Both the position numbers and the translations under genes were made by a program. This document shows, in pieces, positions 18,445 through 26,919 of a stretch of DNA of 64,000 nucleotides (its first letter is position 1; the number at the start of each line of letters is the position of its first letter). The notes beneath the pieces are model-generated. The model was not told the DNA's origin and did no database searches. It saw only the letters and a list, made by a program, of their open reading frames with translations. The stretch spans positions 42,912 to 106,911 of the forward strand of contig CAZCEC010000016.1 in assembly GCA_964497615.1 (NCBI GenBank). The letters are read 5' to 3'. Source of the stretch: CAZCEC01 sp964497615 (GTDB lineage Bacteria > Chloroflexota > Anaerolineae > Anaerolineales > UBA6663).

Positions 18445-19718
18445 CCGCGTCGCCGCCCGCGCCCTCGGCCGGCGGCCCAGGCGATGGGCTGCGCACTGCC
18501 ATCATCCTGCTCATTGGGCTGCGCTTGACGCTACTCATGGCGCTGCCCACCGACGCCGTCTTTCAGTACGGCGATCTGCTCCATCACTACAATCTGGCGG
18601 CCTGGAGCGTTCCCGGCCAGTGCCCGGCCGGACCGGCCGCCTGCCTGCCGCTCCTGGACTATTGGTACGAGTACCCGCCCATCTTCCCCTACCTTTCTGT
18701 GGGACTGCTGCGGCTGCTGGGCGCGGGTGCTCTGCCCGCCTTTCACACGTATGCCTATGGCCTGTCGCTCGTGCTGCTGCTGGCGGACGCGGGCAATATC
18801 ATCTTGCTGCATCGCCTGGCGGGTCGCCTGCATGGTCCGGCAACCGCCAACTGGGCCGCCTGGGTCTATGCGCTGCTGCCCACGCCCCTCATCCTGGGCT
18901 GGTGGACCTTTGAGGGGCTGACGACCCTGTGGATCCTGCTGGGCTTGTGGGCGATACTCACGCGCCGGGATGCGTTGGGCGGGGCCGCCATCGGCCTGGG
19001 CGTGCTCACGAAGTTCGTACCGCTGCTGCTGCTGCCGGTCGTGTGGTCTGCCCGCGCCGCGCGCCGTGCCCTGGCCGTCACTGCCCTTGCGCTGGGCGTG
19101 GCGGCGGTGGGCGTGGGCCCGTTCATATGGCGGTCACCCGCAATGGCGCTGGCCTCGTTGGGCGCGCAGCCGGCCAAGTCCTCCTATGCCACCGTGTGGG
19201 CCATGCTGGATGGCAACCTGTGGGCCGAAGATGGGATGCCCATCACCGGCACATTCGGACCGCTGATGGATCGGCTGGACGCGGAGCGCGCCTATGCTCA
19301 ACTCCACAAACCGTCTAGGGTGCCGGGCTGGCTGACGCTGGGCATTGCCGCGCTGGTCGGGGGCGGGCTGTGGGTGGCCGCGCGCCGCCGCTATCCGGGC
19401 GGCTGGGATGATGCGCGGCTGGTGACCCTGCTGTCCCTCACCTTCGCCATCTTTTTCTTGTGGTCCAAAGGCTGGAGCCCGCAGTGGCAGCACTGGCTGG
19501 TGCCCCTCCTCCTGCTCACCCGGCCCAACCGCGAAGGGCTCTTGCTGGCACTCACGCTGGCGGCGGTTAGCTTTCTGGAATGGCCGGTGCTGCTGTCGCG
19601 CGGCTTTGCCTGGGGCTACTGGATCACTATCCCGCTGCGCACCGTCCTCTTGCTGGCCTGGGGGGCCGACTTGGCGCGGCGGCTGCTGCGCCCCGCACCC
19701 CTGGCCGCTGCCGCATGA
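18441..19718 (+). CDS. Polytopic membrane glycosyltransferase, GT87/GT39-like
   Basis: A 425-residue membrane protein with about ten helices. The first external loop, FQYGDLLHHYNLAAWSV then WYEYPPIFPYLSVGLLRLL, resembles the D..Y.........YPP pattern of GT87/DUF2029 mannosyltransferases. KFVPLLLLPVVW and KGWSPQWQHWLVPLLLL are further typical segments. ATG 18441 overlaps the preceding stop (ATGA); GTG/ATG codons further upstream (from 18423) are within the ligase-TPR gene. A polyprenyl-phosphate-mannose-like donor is family knowledge and is not shown by the sequence. Confidence 0.75.
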   Translation: MTASPPAPSAGGPGDGLRTAIILLIGLRLTLLMALPTDAVFQYGDLLHHYNLAAWSVPGQCPAGPAACLPLLDYWYEYPPIFPYLSVGLLRLLGAGALPAFHTYAYGLSLVLLLADAGNIILLHRLAGRLHGPATANWAAWVYALLPTPLILGWWTFEGLTTLWILLGLWAILTRRDALGGAAIGLGVLTKFVPLLLLPVVWSARAARRALAVTALALGVAAVGVGPFIWRSPAMALASLGAQPAKSSYATVWAMLDGNLWAEDGMPITGTFGPLMDRLDAERAYAQLHKPSRVPGWLTLGIAALVGGGLWVAARRRYPGGWDDARLVTLLSLTFAIFFLWSKGWSPQWQHWLVPLLLLTRPNREGLLLALTLAAVSFLEWPVLLSRGFAWGYWITIPLRTVLLLAWGADLARRLLRPAPLAAAA

Positions 19719-21736
19719 GCCAGCGCCGCCTCATTGTGGCCCTCGTGCTCGTGGGCGCCACTGCCTCCGCGCTGGCTGTGTACTATCGCCTCCACAAGCC
19801 ATTTGGCGCGGGCCAGGCGCTGGCGCTGGCGCAGTCGGCCTTCAATCTGGCCGTGGCTGGCTGGCTCACCTGGCTGGCGGGCGGCCTGGGGCGCCGCGTC
19901 CTGCGCCGCCTGGATGCGCCCTCGCCCGGCGAACGGGTTCTGCTCCACACCGCGTTTGGCTGGGGGCTGATGGCGCTGGCGATGCTGGGCCTGGGCCTGG
20001 CGCGCCTGTATCAGTGGGCCGTCATCTGGGGGTTGGCTCTCGCCATCACGTTCTGGGTGTGGCGCGCCTCCGCCGCCTGGGCGCGCGACATGGGGGACAC
20101 CCTACGCGCCCTGTGGCCGCGCGGCCGGGCCGAGCGGCTGGCGGGTGCCATCGTGGTGGTGCTGCTGGCCCTGGGCCTGTTGCGGGCTTTGGCCCCGCCG
20201 GTAATGTGGGATGCGCTGGTCTATCACCTCGTCCTGCCGGAGCGCTACGTCGAGGCGCGCGGCGTCTGGCTGGCCTTTCGGGACTTCAGCCTGTTTTCTG
20301 GCATGCCGCAGATCAGCGAGATGCTCTACACCGCCGCTCTGCTGCTGCCCGGCCCCCTGGCGGATGGCGGCCTGATTGCGGCGCAGACCTTGGGATGGGC
20401 GTTTGGGGCGGTTATGGTGCTCGGCGCTGCCGCGCTGGCCCAGCGCCTGAGCCTCTCGGGCGTGTGGGCTGCCGCCTTCTTGCTCTCATCCTTCAGCATC
20501 GTTCTCTCGCTGGCCTGGGCCTATGCCGACCTGCTGCCCATGCTGTTCGCGGCGGCGATGCTGGCTGCCCTCTACCGGTGGCGCGAAGAGCCGGCGCAGG
20601 GCTGGCTGCTGCTCGCCGGCATCCTGGGCGGCCTGGCTTGGGGCGGCAAATACACTGGCGTCATTGTGCCTATAGCGGGCGCACTGGTCGCGAGCGGCCT
20701 GGCCGCCGAGCAGCGCCCCCGCCGCGGCTGGAGGCAGGTGCTGCATCCCGGCGTGGTGGTGGGGGCCGCCGCCGCGCTCACCTTCGCGCCGTGGCTGCTC
20801 AAGAACTGGCTGCACTCTGGCAGTCCTGCTTATCCGCTGCTGTGGCCGGCCGCGGACATGGATGCCCTGCGCCAGTGGTTCTTCAGCCGGCCGGACCTCG
20901 CGCAGTCGGGCCTGGGCGGTGTGGGCATCTTCTGGCGCGCCGTCTTCCTGGGTGTGCAGGGCGGCAACGAATACGATGCCACGCTCGGGCCGCTCATTGC
21001 CATCTGGCCCGCGATACTGCTGGCCGCCTGGTTCTTCCTGGAAGCCGATGCGCGGCGCCGCCTGTGGCCACTGGCCATGTTTGCGGGCGCGGCCTACGCG
21101 GGGTGGGTGGGGCTGACCTACATCTCGGGCCTGGCCGTCCAGCCGCGGCTGTTCTTCGTTGTGCTGCCGGCGGTGGCGCTGCTCTCCGCTGCCGGCCTGG
21201 AGGCGGTGCGCCGCCTGAATACCCGCGCGCTGCGGGTCTCCTGGGTGCTCACGGCCATCACCTTGTTCGTGTTCGGGCTGAGCGCGCTGGAAAGCGCCAA
21301 CTTCTTCATCAACAACAACCCGGTGCCTTTTTTGGCCGGATCGCAATCCGCCGCCGACTACCGGTTTGCGCGCCTCGGCTGGTACGAAGCCGCCATGCAG
21401 CGTCTGGGCGCGCTGCCGGATGGCGCCCGGGTGCTTTTCCTATGGGAGCCGCGCTCACTTGGCTGCCCGCCGCCAGTCGCATGCGTGCCGGACATTTCGA
21501 TTGACCGGTGGTGGCATGCCCGCCAGACCATCGGCGACGCGGCGGCCATCCTTGACCAGTGGCGGGCCGGGGGCGCCTCGCACCTGCTTGTCTACGAGGC
21601 CGGCGCCAACTTCGCTGCCGCCGATGCCCTCAGCCCGCTGGAACCGTCTGATTGGACGCAACTGGCGGCGCTGCGGACGCGCCTGACTTGGGTCAGCGCC
21701 ATTGGTCCGGCCTATACCCTGTATGCGATCCCGTGA
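19715..21736 (+). CDS. Large polytopic membrane protein, GT39-like
   Basis: A 673-residue membrane protein. Acidic loop residues occur in PPVMWDALVYHLVLPERYVE, a loop common to long GT39-like proteins of Chloroflexota. LAWGGKYTGVIVPIAG and APWLLKNWLHSGSPAYPLLW follow in the family order. The C-terminal ~150 residues are soluble (LFLWEPRSLGCPPPVACVPD onward) and probably extracytoplasmic; the two Cys there could form a disulfide. ATG 19715 makes a 4-bp overlap with the previous gene. The last 14 bp overlap the next. Confidence 0.72.
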   Translation: MSQRRLIVALVLVGATASALAVYYRLHKPFGAGQALALAQSAFNLAVAGWLTWLAGGLGRRVLRRLDAPSPGERVLLHTAFGWGLMALAMLGLGLARLYQWAVIWGLALAITFWVWRASAAWARDMGDTLRALWPRGRAERLAGAIVVVLLALGLLRALAPPVMWDALVYHLVLPERYVEARGVWLAFRDFSLFSGMPQISEMLYTAALLLPGPLADGGLIAAQTLGWAFGAVMVLGAAALAQRLSLSGVWAAAFLLSSFSIVLSLAWAYADLLPMLFAAAMLAALYRWREEPAQGWLLLAGILGGLAWGGKYTGVIVPIAGALVASGLAAEQRPRRGWRQVLHPGVVVGAAAALTFAPWLLKNWLHSGSPAYPLLWPAADMDALRQWFFSRPDLAQSGLGGVGIFWRAVFLGVQGGNEYDATLGPLIAIWPAILLAAWFFLEADARRRLWPLAMFAGAAYAGWVGLTYISGLAVQPRLFFVVLPAVALLSAAGLEAVRRLNTRALRVSWVLTAITLFVFGLSALESANFFINNNPVPFLAGSQSAADYRFARLGWYEAAMQRLGALPDGARVLFLWEPRSLGCPPPVACVPDISIDRWWHARQTIGDAAAILDQWRAGGASHLLVYEAGANFAAADALSPLEPSDWTQLAALRTRLTWVSAIGPAYTLYAIP

Positions 21737-23396
21737 GGTCCGGCGCGACCTGGCCGTGCTGGCGGCGCTGGGGTTGGTGATCAACGGCCTCGCTTCGCGC
21801 GCTGTTTCCATGCCGGGCTATGTGGATGCCTACTACTACTTTGGGGGCGCGGTGCAGTTGGCGCGAGGCAGTGGCTTCACCGAGCCTTACGTGTGGACCT
21901 ATCTCACGCCCCGCGACCCCGCCGCCGATGCTGCTCATCGCTGGCCGAGCCATCTCTATTGGATGCCCCTGACGTCCATCGTCGCGGCGCCCTTCATGGC
22001 CGTGGCCGAGGCGCTGGCGCGCCGCGCGTTGGCGATGCCGGAGCTTTTCCGGGCCGCGCAATTGCCCTTCATCGTTATCGCGGCGGCGCTGCCGCTGGTG
22101 AGCTACGGCGTGGCCCGCACGCTCACTGGCCGGCGCCGTCACGCCTGGGCCGCGGCACTTCTCACCCTGTTCAGCGCCTATTACTTCATCTATTGGACCA
22201 CGACGGATGCCTTTGCCCTGTTCGGCGCGGCGGCCTCCGGGGCGCTGTGGCTGGGCGCGCGGGCCGCCCGCCACCCTGGCAGCGCAGGCCGCAGCCTGAC
22301 CCTCGCTGGGGTAGCGGCTGGCCTGGCTCATCTTGCCCGGGCGGATGGCATCCTGGTTCTGATCTGTCTGGCGGGGTGGTGGCTGGCGCGCGGCATACTG
22401 AAACGGCCGGTGCCGGCAACGGCCGCAGCACCGGCGCGCGCATGGCTCATCCCGCTGCTTGGCCTCGGGCTGGGCTATCTGCTGGTCATGGGGCCGTGGT
22501 TCGCCCGCAACCTGGCCATCGTGGGAGCGCCGATTCCTCCCGGCGCGGCCCGCACTCTTTGGCTCACGCACTACGACGATTACTTTACCTATGCTCCGGA
22601 GCAGCTTACCCCGGCCGCCTATCTGGCGTCAGACTGGCGCGTCATCCTGGACGGCAAGTTGGCTGCCCTCCGCGCCAACTTCGCTACCCTGGTGGGAGTC
22701 CAGGCCAATGTTGTGGCACTCCCCTTCGCCCTCATTGGAGTGTGGCGATTGCGCCGCCACCCGTTGTTGCGGCTGGCTGGCTTCTATGGCGTGGCATTAT
22801 TCGTACTGATGACCCTGGTCTTTACGTTCCCCGGCGCGCGCGGCGGCTATTTCCACTCGGGCGCGGCGCTGCTGCCGTTCCTGCTTACGGCCGCCGTCGC
22901 CGGCCTGGATGCGGTCGTGGACGCAGCGGCCCGCCGCCTGCCACATTGGCAGCCGGAGCGCGCCAAGCCGGTATTCACGATGCTATTTACTGCGTTGCCA
23001 GTCGTCTTGGCTGGCCTGTTGTATGCGGCTGAGGTCACCGGAACTGGCGGCAGCCAGCCCGCCTGGGCGCGGCGCGATGCAGTCTATGGCGAGATGGGAC
23101 GCTGGCTGGAGTCGCAGGGCGAAGCCGAGACCGTTGTCGCCGTTAACAACCCGCCAGGCTGGTACTACCACACCGGCCAGGCCGCCATCGTCATCCCCGC
23201 GGGCGATGCTGAGACCCTGCTGGCCGCTATGGATTCGGTTGCTGCGCCATGGCTTGTACTTGATGTCAATCACCCCGCAGCGCTGGCCGGCCTCTACACC
23301 GCGCCTGAGGCCGACGCGCGCCTGACTCTCGCCGCCACGTTTCAGGACGGTGCCGGGCGGCCTGTCTATCTTCTGAGGCGGAGCGCCACGCCATGA
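21723..23396 (+). CDS. GT39-like polytopic membrane protein
   Basis: A 557-residue membrane protein. MPGYVDAYYYFGGAVQLARG is the D..YY loop used by one GT39-like subgroup, and HRWPSHLYWMPLTSIVAAPF is its second loop. GLAHLARADGILVLI and GPWFARNLAIVGAPIPPGAA are also typical. The C-terminal soluble part ends YLLRR. I took ATG 21723 because it begins a basic stretch followed directly by the first helix. It ends in an ATGA junction with the next gene. Confidence 0.75.
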   Translation: MRSREVRRDLAVLAALGLVINGLASRAVSMPGYVDAYYYFGGAVQLARGSGFTEPYVWTYLTPRDPAADAAHRWPSHLYWMPLTSIVAAPFMAVAEALARRALAMPELFRAAQLPFIVIAAALPLVSYGVARTLTGRRRHAWAAALLTLFSAYYFIYWTTTDAFALFGAAASGALWLGARAARHPGSAGRSLTLAGVAAGLAHLARADGILVLICLAGWWLARGILKRPVPATAAAPARAWLIPLLGLGLGYLLVMGPWFARNLAIVGAPIPPGAARTLWLTHYDDYFTYAPEQLTPAAYLASDWRVILDGKLAALRANFATLVGVQANVVALPFALIGVWRLRRHPLLRLAGFYGVALFVLMTLVFTFPGARGGYFHSGAALLPFLLTAAVAGLDAVVDAAARRLPHWQPERAKPVFTMLFTALPVVLAGLLYAAEVTGTGGSQPAWARRDAVYGEMGRWLESQGEAETVVAVNNPPGWYYHTGQAAIVIPAGDAETLLAAMDSVAAPWLVLDVNHPAALAGLYTAPEADARLTLAATFQDGAGRPVYLLRRSATP

Positions 23397-24907
23397 ACCG
23401 CTGGCGCGCCTCGCCGGGTGTGACTTACCTTGCCCTGGCGCTTGTGTTTGTCGGCGGCTATCTGGCGCTGGCGGCGCTCGGCGGGCCGCTGGGCTTTCCG
23501 CTGGACGACGCCTGGATTCACCAGACGTACGCCCGCAACCTGGGCCAGCGCTTCGAGTTCGCGTTCGTGCCCGGCCAGCCCTCGGCCGGCTCCACCTCGC
23601 CGCTGTGGACGGCGCTGCTGGCGGTGGGCTATGCGCTGCGGGTGGACTACCGCGTGTGGACCTATCTTCTCGGTGTGCTGCTGTTGGCCCTTAACGGGTG
23701 GCTGGCCCATCGGCTGGTCGGGCGCTTGTGGCCCGCCTTCCCGGCGGCGGCGTGGGCGGCAGGCCTCCTGGTCGTGGGCGAGTGGCACCTAGTCTGGTCG
23801 GGGGCCTCCGGCATGGAGACCCTGGCCTTCAGCACCGCAGTGCTGTTGGTGTTCGCGCTGGATGCTCGCTTTCCTGTTTGGCTGGGGGCAGCCGGCGGGC
23901 TGGCGATGTTCATACGTCCAGATGGCCTGAGCCTTCTGCCCATGGTGCTGTGGCGTGCCGCCGTGCGCCCACTGGATTTGGGCCGGACTGCGCCGGTCGG
24001 GCAACGATTGACCGAGATCGTGCGTTCGCTATCGGTCAAGGACGGCCTGATCGCCCTCGCGGCTTACGGCGTGTTGCTGGCCGGCTACCTGCTCTTCAAC
24101 CTGGTCGTTGGTGGAACGCCGTGGCCCAACACGCTGTATGCCAAGCAAGCCGAGTATGCCATTCTGCGAGAGCTTCCGCTGGTTACGCGGCTGGTGCAGG
24201 TCAGCCTTCCGCCGTTGGCTGGGCCTTTGGTGCTCCTGCTGCCGGGGATTGGTTTGGGCTGCCTATCACTCTTGCGGGCGCCAGGCCGATGGGAAGCGGC
24301 GCTGCCGCTCGTCTGGGCCGCCGGCCTCGTCGCGGCCTATGCCCTGCGCCTTCCCGTGACTTATCAGCACGGGCGCTATCTGATCCCGGTCATTCCCGTG
24401 CTGATTGCCAGCGGGGTGGGGGGCTTGTGGCCTCACCTTCAACTACGGGGGCCGCGTCCGCTGGGCCGCATCATCAGCCGGGTCTGGCTGGCCTCGGTGG
24501 GCGCGGCGGCCGCGGCGTTCTGGCTGATTGGGGCGCAGGCTTACGCCCGCGATGTGCGGATCATTGATTCCGAAATGGTGGCCGCTTCCCGCTGGGTCGC
24601 GGAGCACACCGAGCGCGAGGCCCTTATCGCCGCGCACGACATAGGAGCATTGGGCTACTTCGCCGGCCGGCGGCTGGTGGACATGGCCGGCCTGGTCTCG
24701 CCCGAGGTCATCCCCTTTATTCGCGATGAGGCGCGCCTCGCCGAGTGGTTGACCCAGCATAGCGCGGATTACGTCATGAGCTTTCCGGGTTGGTATCCTC
24801 ACCTGCTCAGCCCCGCCTCCGCCGAGATTCTCTACTCCACGGAGGCTCCGTACAGCCCCGCCGAGGGGGGCGAAAACATGGCCGTTTTTCGCTGGCTGGG
24901 CCATTGA
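23393..24907 (+). CDS. GT39-like polytopic membrane protein (paralogue of 11179-12768)
   Basis: A 504-residue protein sharing the motif order of the minus-strand protein at 11179-12768: LDDAWIHQTYARNL, STSPLWTALLA, SGMETLAFS, IRPDGLSLLPM and, in the exported C-terminal part, AHDIGALGYFAGRRLVDMAG. It is the last gene of the seven-gene plus-strand run and overlaps the previous one by 4 bp. Function is inferred from GT-C architecture (acidic pair in the first loop, many helices, soluble C terminus). Acceptor and donor are unknown. Confidence 0.78.
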   Translation: MNRWRASPGVTYLALALVFVGGYLALAALGGPLGFPLDDAWIHQTYARNLGQRFEFAFVPGQPSAGSTSPLWTALLAVGYALRVDYRVWTYLLGVLLLALNGWLAHRLVGRLWPAFPAAAWAAGLLVVGEWHLVWSGASGMETLAFSTAVLLVFALDARFPVWLGAAGGLAMFIRPDGLSLLPMVLWRAAVRPLDLGRTAPVGQRLTEIVRSLSVKDGLIALAAYGVLLAGYLLFNLVVGGTPWPNTLYAKQAEYAILRELPLVTRLVQVSLPPLAGPLVLLLPGIGLGCLSLLRAPGRWEAALPLVWAAGLVAAYALRLPVTYQHGRYLIPVIPVLIASGVGGLWPHLQLRGPRPLGRIISRVWLASVGAAAAAFWLIGAQAYARDVRIIDSEMVAASRWVAEHTEREALIAAHDIGALGYFAGRRLVDMAGLVSPEVIPFIRDEARLAEWLTQHSADYVMSFPGWYPHLLSPASAEILYSTEAPYSPAEGGENMAVFRWLGH

Positions 24908-24918
24908 CCCAAAATGAA

Positions 24919-24941
24919 GCCAAAAACAAGCCATTTTTGGC
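24919..24941 (+). terminator. Possible weak terminator after the membrane-protein operon
   Basis: GCCAAAAA and TTTTTGGC form an 8-bp stem with a 7-nt loop, starting 12 nt after the stop at 24907. The stem is A/T-rich and no T tract follows, so it could be a weak terminator or just a DNA palindrome. Confidence 0.35.
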
Positions 24942-24953
24942 ATAGTACTCGGT

Positions 24954-24982
24954 TTGCATATGGTTAGTCCCAGTGATATACT
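24954..24982 (+). promoter_or_regulatory. Sigma-70-like promoter of the response regulator/kinase operon
   Basis: TTGCAT (24954-24959), a 17-bp spacer and TATACT (24977-24982), with a TG one base upstream of the -10 (extended -10, TGATATACT). Initiation would fall near 24989, giving a leader of roughly 27 nt before ATG 25016. Confidence 0.72.
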
Positions 24983-24985
24983 CCA

Positions 24986-24998
24986 CCCCAATTTGGGG
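24986..24998. promoter_or_regulatory. Palindrome at the predicted transcription start
   Basis: CCCCAATTTGGGG is a 6+1+6 inverted repeat lying across the predicted start site of the response regulator operon. Its position suits an operator for a dimeric regulator, perhaps autoregulation, but no binding protein can be named. Confidence 0.35.
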
Positions 24999-25015
24999 AC
25001 ACCAACCAAACCTGG

Positions 25016-25717
25016 ATGGCAACGGACGTTTTGATGGACAGAATCAGCATTCTCGTGGTGGACGATCATCCCCTATTTCGCCAGGGGCTGCGAGATGTAT
25101 TGCGAAATGAAGCGGATATCGAAATTGTGGGCGAGGGCTCCAGCGGGGAAGAGGCCGTCGAGTTGGCGCATCGTTTGCAGCCCGACGCCATCATTCTCGA
25201 CATCAACCTGCCCGGCCTCAACGGCCTGCAGGTCGCGCGGCAATTGCGCACCGAGCGCTGCATGGCGGCGGTCGTGATGCTCACGGCGTATGACGATGCC
25301 GAACAAGTGCTCCACGCCTTCCGGGCCGGCGGCTCGGCCTATTGCCCCAAGGATGTGACCCCCAACAAGCTGGTGCAGGTGCTGCGCCAGGTGGTGCAGG
25401 GGCACTTCGTGGTGGGCGATCTGGTGTTTGACCGGGATGGCTTGCAGACCTGGCTGGACACCAGCGTGGAGAAAGCCGGCCGGCCCTATGTTGACGAATC
25501 GCGCGAGGCTTTCTCGCCCTTGTCGCCGCGCGAAATGGAAATCCTGCAATACGTGACCCGCGGCCTGAGCAATAAGGAAATCGCCGTGTCGCTGGGCATC
25601 AGTCATCAAACGGTCAAGAACCATATGACCGCTATCTTGAACAAACTGGACGTTGAGGACCGCACTCAGGCCGCCGTCTATGCGCTGCGGCGCGGCTGGG
25701 TGCGGCTTCAGGGTTGA
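25016..25717 (+). CDS. NarL/FixJ-type response regulator
   Basis: A 233-residue regulator: receiver domain (residues about 9-125) with acidic pocket DD16-17, phospho-acceptor Asp62 in LDINLPGLNG, Thr in MLTAYD and Lys in YCPKD. A LuxR-type helix-turn-helix follows at about 165-230 (LSPREMEILQYVTRGLSNKE and SHQTVKNHMTAILNKL). It would bind DNA when phosphorylated, most likely by the kinase encoded directly after it. ATG 25034 is an alternative start, with no clear Shine-Dalgarno for either. Its promoter is well formed. The Tad cassette downstream is a plausible target by position only. Confidence 0.9.
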   Translation: MATDVLMDRISILVVDDHPLFRQGLRDVLRNEADIEIVGEGSSGEEAVELAHRLQPDAIILDINLPGLNGLQVARQLRTERCMAAVVMLTAYDDAEQVLHAFRAGGSAYCPKDVTPNKLVQVLRQVVQGHFVVGDLVFDRDGLQTWLDTSVEKAGRPYVDESREAFSPLSPREMEILQYVTRGLSNKEIAVSLGISHQTVKNHMTAILNKLDVEDRTQAAVYALRRGWVRLQG

Positions 25718-25731
25718 CAGGGACACCCATC

Positions 25732-26775
25732 ATGGCCCAGGCCCCGATTGCCGATATGGCTCTGCGCGACTTGACCGTTTCGACCGAACGGGAACTGGCG
25801 CGCGCCAGCCAGGAATTGAACGAGCTCAACCGGATGGTTGAGCAAAGCCGAGGCGAGGTCGAAAAGCTCGCCCAACGGAACGCGACCATCGCCGCGCATT
25901 TGCGCCAGATTCAAGGCAATCTTGAGAACATTCCGCGGGCCGATCTGAAGACGGCCTACGAGGCCGCCGCCGAAGCGCAGCAGCGGTTGTTCACCATGCG
26001 CGGCCAGCTCGAGAAGCTCCAGGGCGAACAGGCCAATTTGGAGCGTTTGGCAAGCCACTTGCAACAGACTCTGACGGCGCTTCAATCGCTCCAGCCGGCG
26101 TCCGGCGAGGGCGACCAAATGTCCATCATTGTGCGCCTGGTGGAGGCCCAGGAGGCCGAGCGGCAGCGGCTGTCGCGCCAGATCCATGACGGTCCGGCGC
26201 AGGCCCTGTCCAACTTCATCCTGCAAACCGAGATCGCTATGCGCCTGTTCGACATTGACGCCGAGCGGGCGCGCGCCGAATTGCAGAGCCTGAAGTCCTC
26301 GGCCACCTCCACTTTTCAGAAGGTGCGGGACTTTATCTTTGACCTGCGGCCCATGATGCTGGACGACCTGGGGTTGGTGCCCACCGTCCGCCGGTATGTG
26401 GATGCCTTCAAGGAAAAGACCGGGCTGCAGGCTACGTTCAACGTCACCGGCGCCGATCATCGCCTGGAGTCGGCGCGCGAAGTCGTGATCTTTCGCGGCA
26501 TCCAGGAGTTGCTGGGCAACGTGAGGCAGCATGCCCAGGCAAATCAGGTTCAATTGACGATGGATTTTGACGAGCACCGGGTGCGGGTGTTGGTGGAGGA
26601 CAACGGCAAGGGCTTTGAGCGTGAAGCCCTTCCCAATGGCAACGTTAAGTCGTCCGGGCTGCACGCCCTGCAGGAGCGCATGGACCTGTTGGGCGGGCTG
26701 TTGAACGTGGATGCCCAGCCTGGGCGCGGCACGCGGGTGACCATGGAAGTGCCGACCGGACCGGTGCAGGATTGA
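25732..26775 (+). CDS. Soluble sensor histidine kinase, DegS/NarX (HisKA_3) type
   Basis: A 347-residue kinase with no membrane segment. Residues about 10-125 are a long coiled coil (heptad-rich, many Glu/Gln/Leu), followed by the HisKA_3 motif RQIHDGPAQALSNFI with His152 as the phospho-acceptor. The HATPase_c domain has QELLGNVRQHAQA (N box) and VEDNGKGFE (G1). The domain order matches DegS. ATG 25732 is 14 bp after the regulator stop; TTG 25714, overlapping that stop, is an alternative. The signal is unknown and would be read from the cytoplasm or through a partner protein. Confidence 0.9.
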   Translation: MAQAPIADMALRDLTVSTERELARASQELNELNRMVEQSRGEVEKLAQRNATIAAHLRQIQGNLENIPRADLKTAYEAAAEAQQRLFTMRGQLEKLQGEQANLERLASHLQQTLTALQSLQPASGEGDQMSIIVRLVEAQEAERQRLSRQIHDGPAQALSNFILQTEIAMRLFDIDAERARAELQSLKSSATSTFQKVRDFIFDLRPMMLDDLGLVPTVRRYVDAFKEKTGLQATFNVTGADHRLESAREVVIFRGIQELLGNVRQHAQANQVQLTMDFDEHRVRVLVEDNGKGFEREALPNGNVKSSGLHALQERMDLLGGLLNVDAQPGRGTRVTMEVPTGPVQD

Positions 26776-26830
26776 CCTGCGGAGGGCCAGGGTGCACAGG
26801 ACGTTAGGGAACCGTTTGGCGTGGGAATTG

Positions 26831-26854
26831 CAGCCGATTACGGCTGTTTGGTTT
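26831..26854 (+). terminator. Rho-independent terminator after the kinase gene
   Basis: CAGCCG-ATTA-CGGCTG (26831-26846) is a 6-bp GC-rich stem with a tetraloop, followed by TTTGGTTT. It ends the regulator/kinase operon just before the next promoter. Confidence 0.7.
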
Positions 26855-26880
26855 GACTTTATATCAACTCGCAGTATAGT
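26853..26880 (+). promoter_or_regulatory. Strong sigma-70-like promoter of the Tad cassette
   Basis: TTGACT (26853-26858), a 16-bp spacer and TATAGT (26875-26880). Initiation near 26887 gives a leader of about 33 nt. The leader contains a short CCCC/GGGG hairpin (26890-26900) and the Shine-Dalgarno GGAGGAGGG just upstream of ATG 26920. Confidence 0.78.
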
Positions 26881-26919
26881 ACCCGCGGCCCCACAAGGGG
26901 TCTCCCGGAGGAGGGATGC

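Noticed and set aside
24919..24941. A definite rho-independent terminator
   Set aside because: The stem is A/T-rich and no T tract follows, so it is listed with low confidence only.
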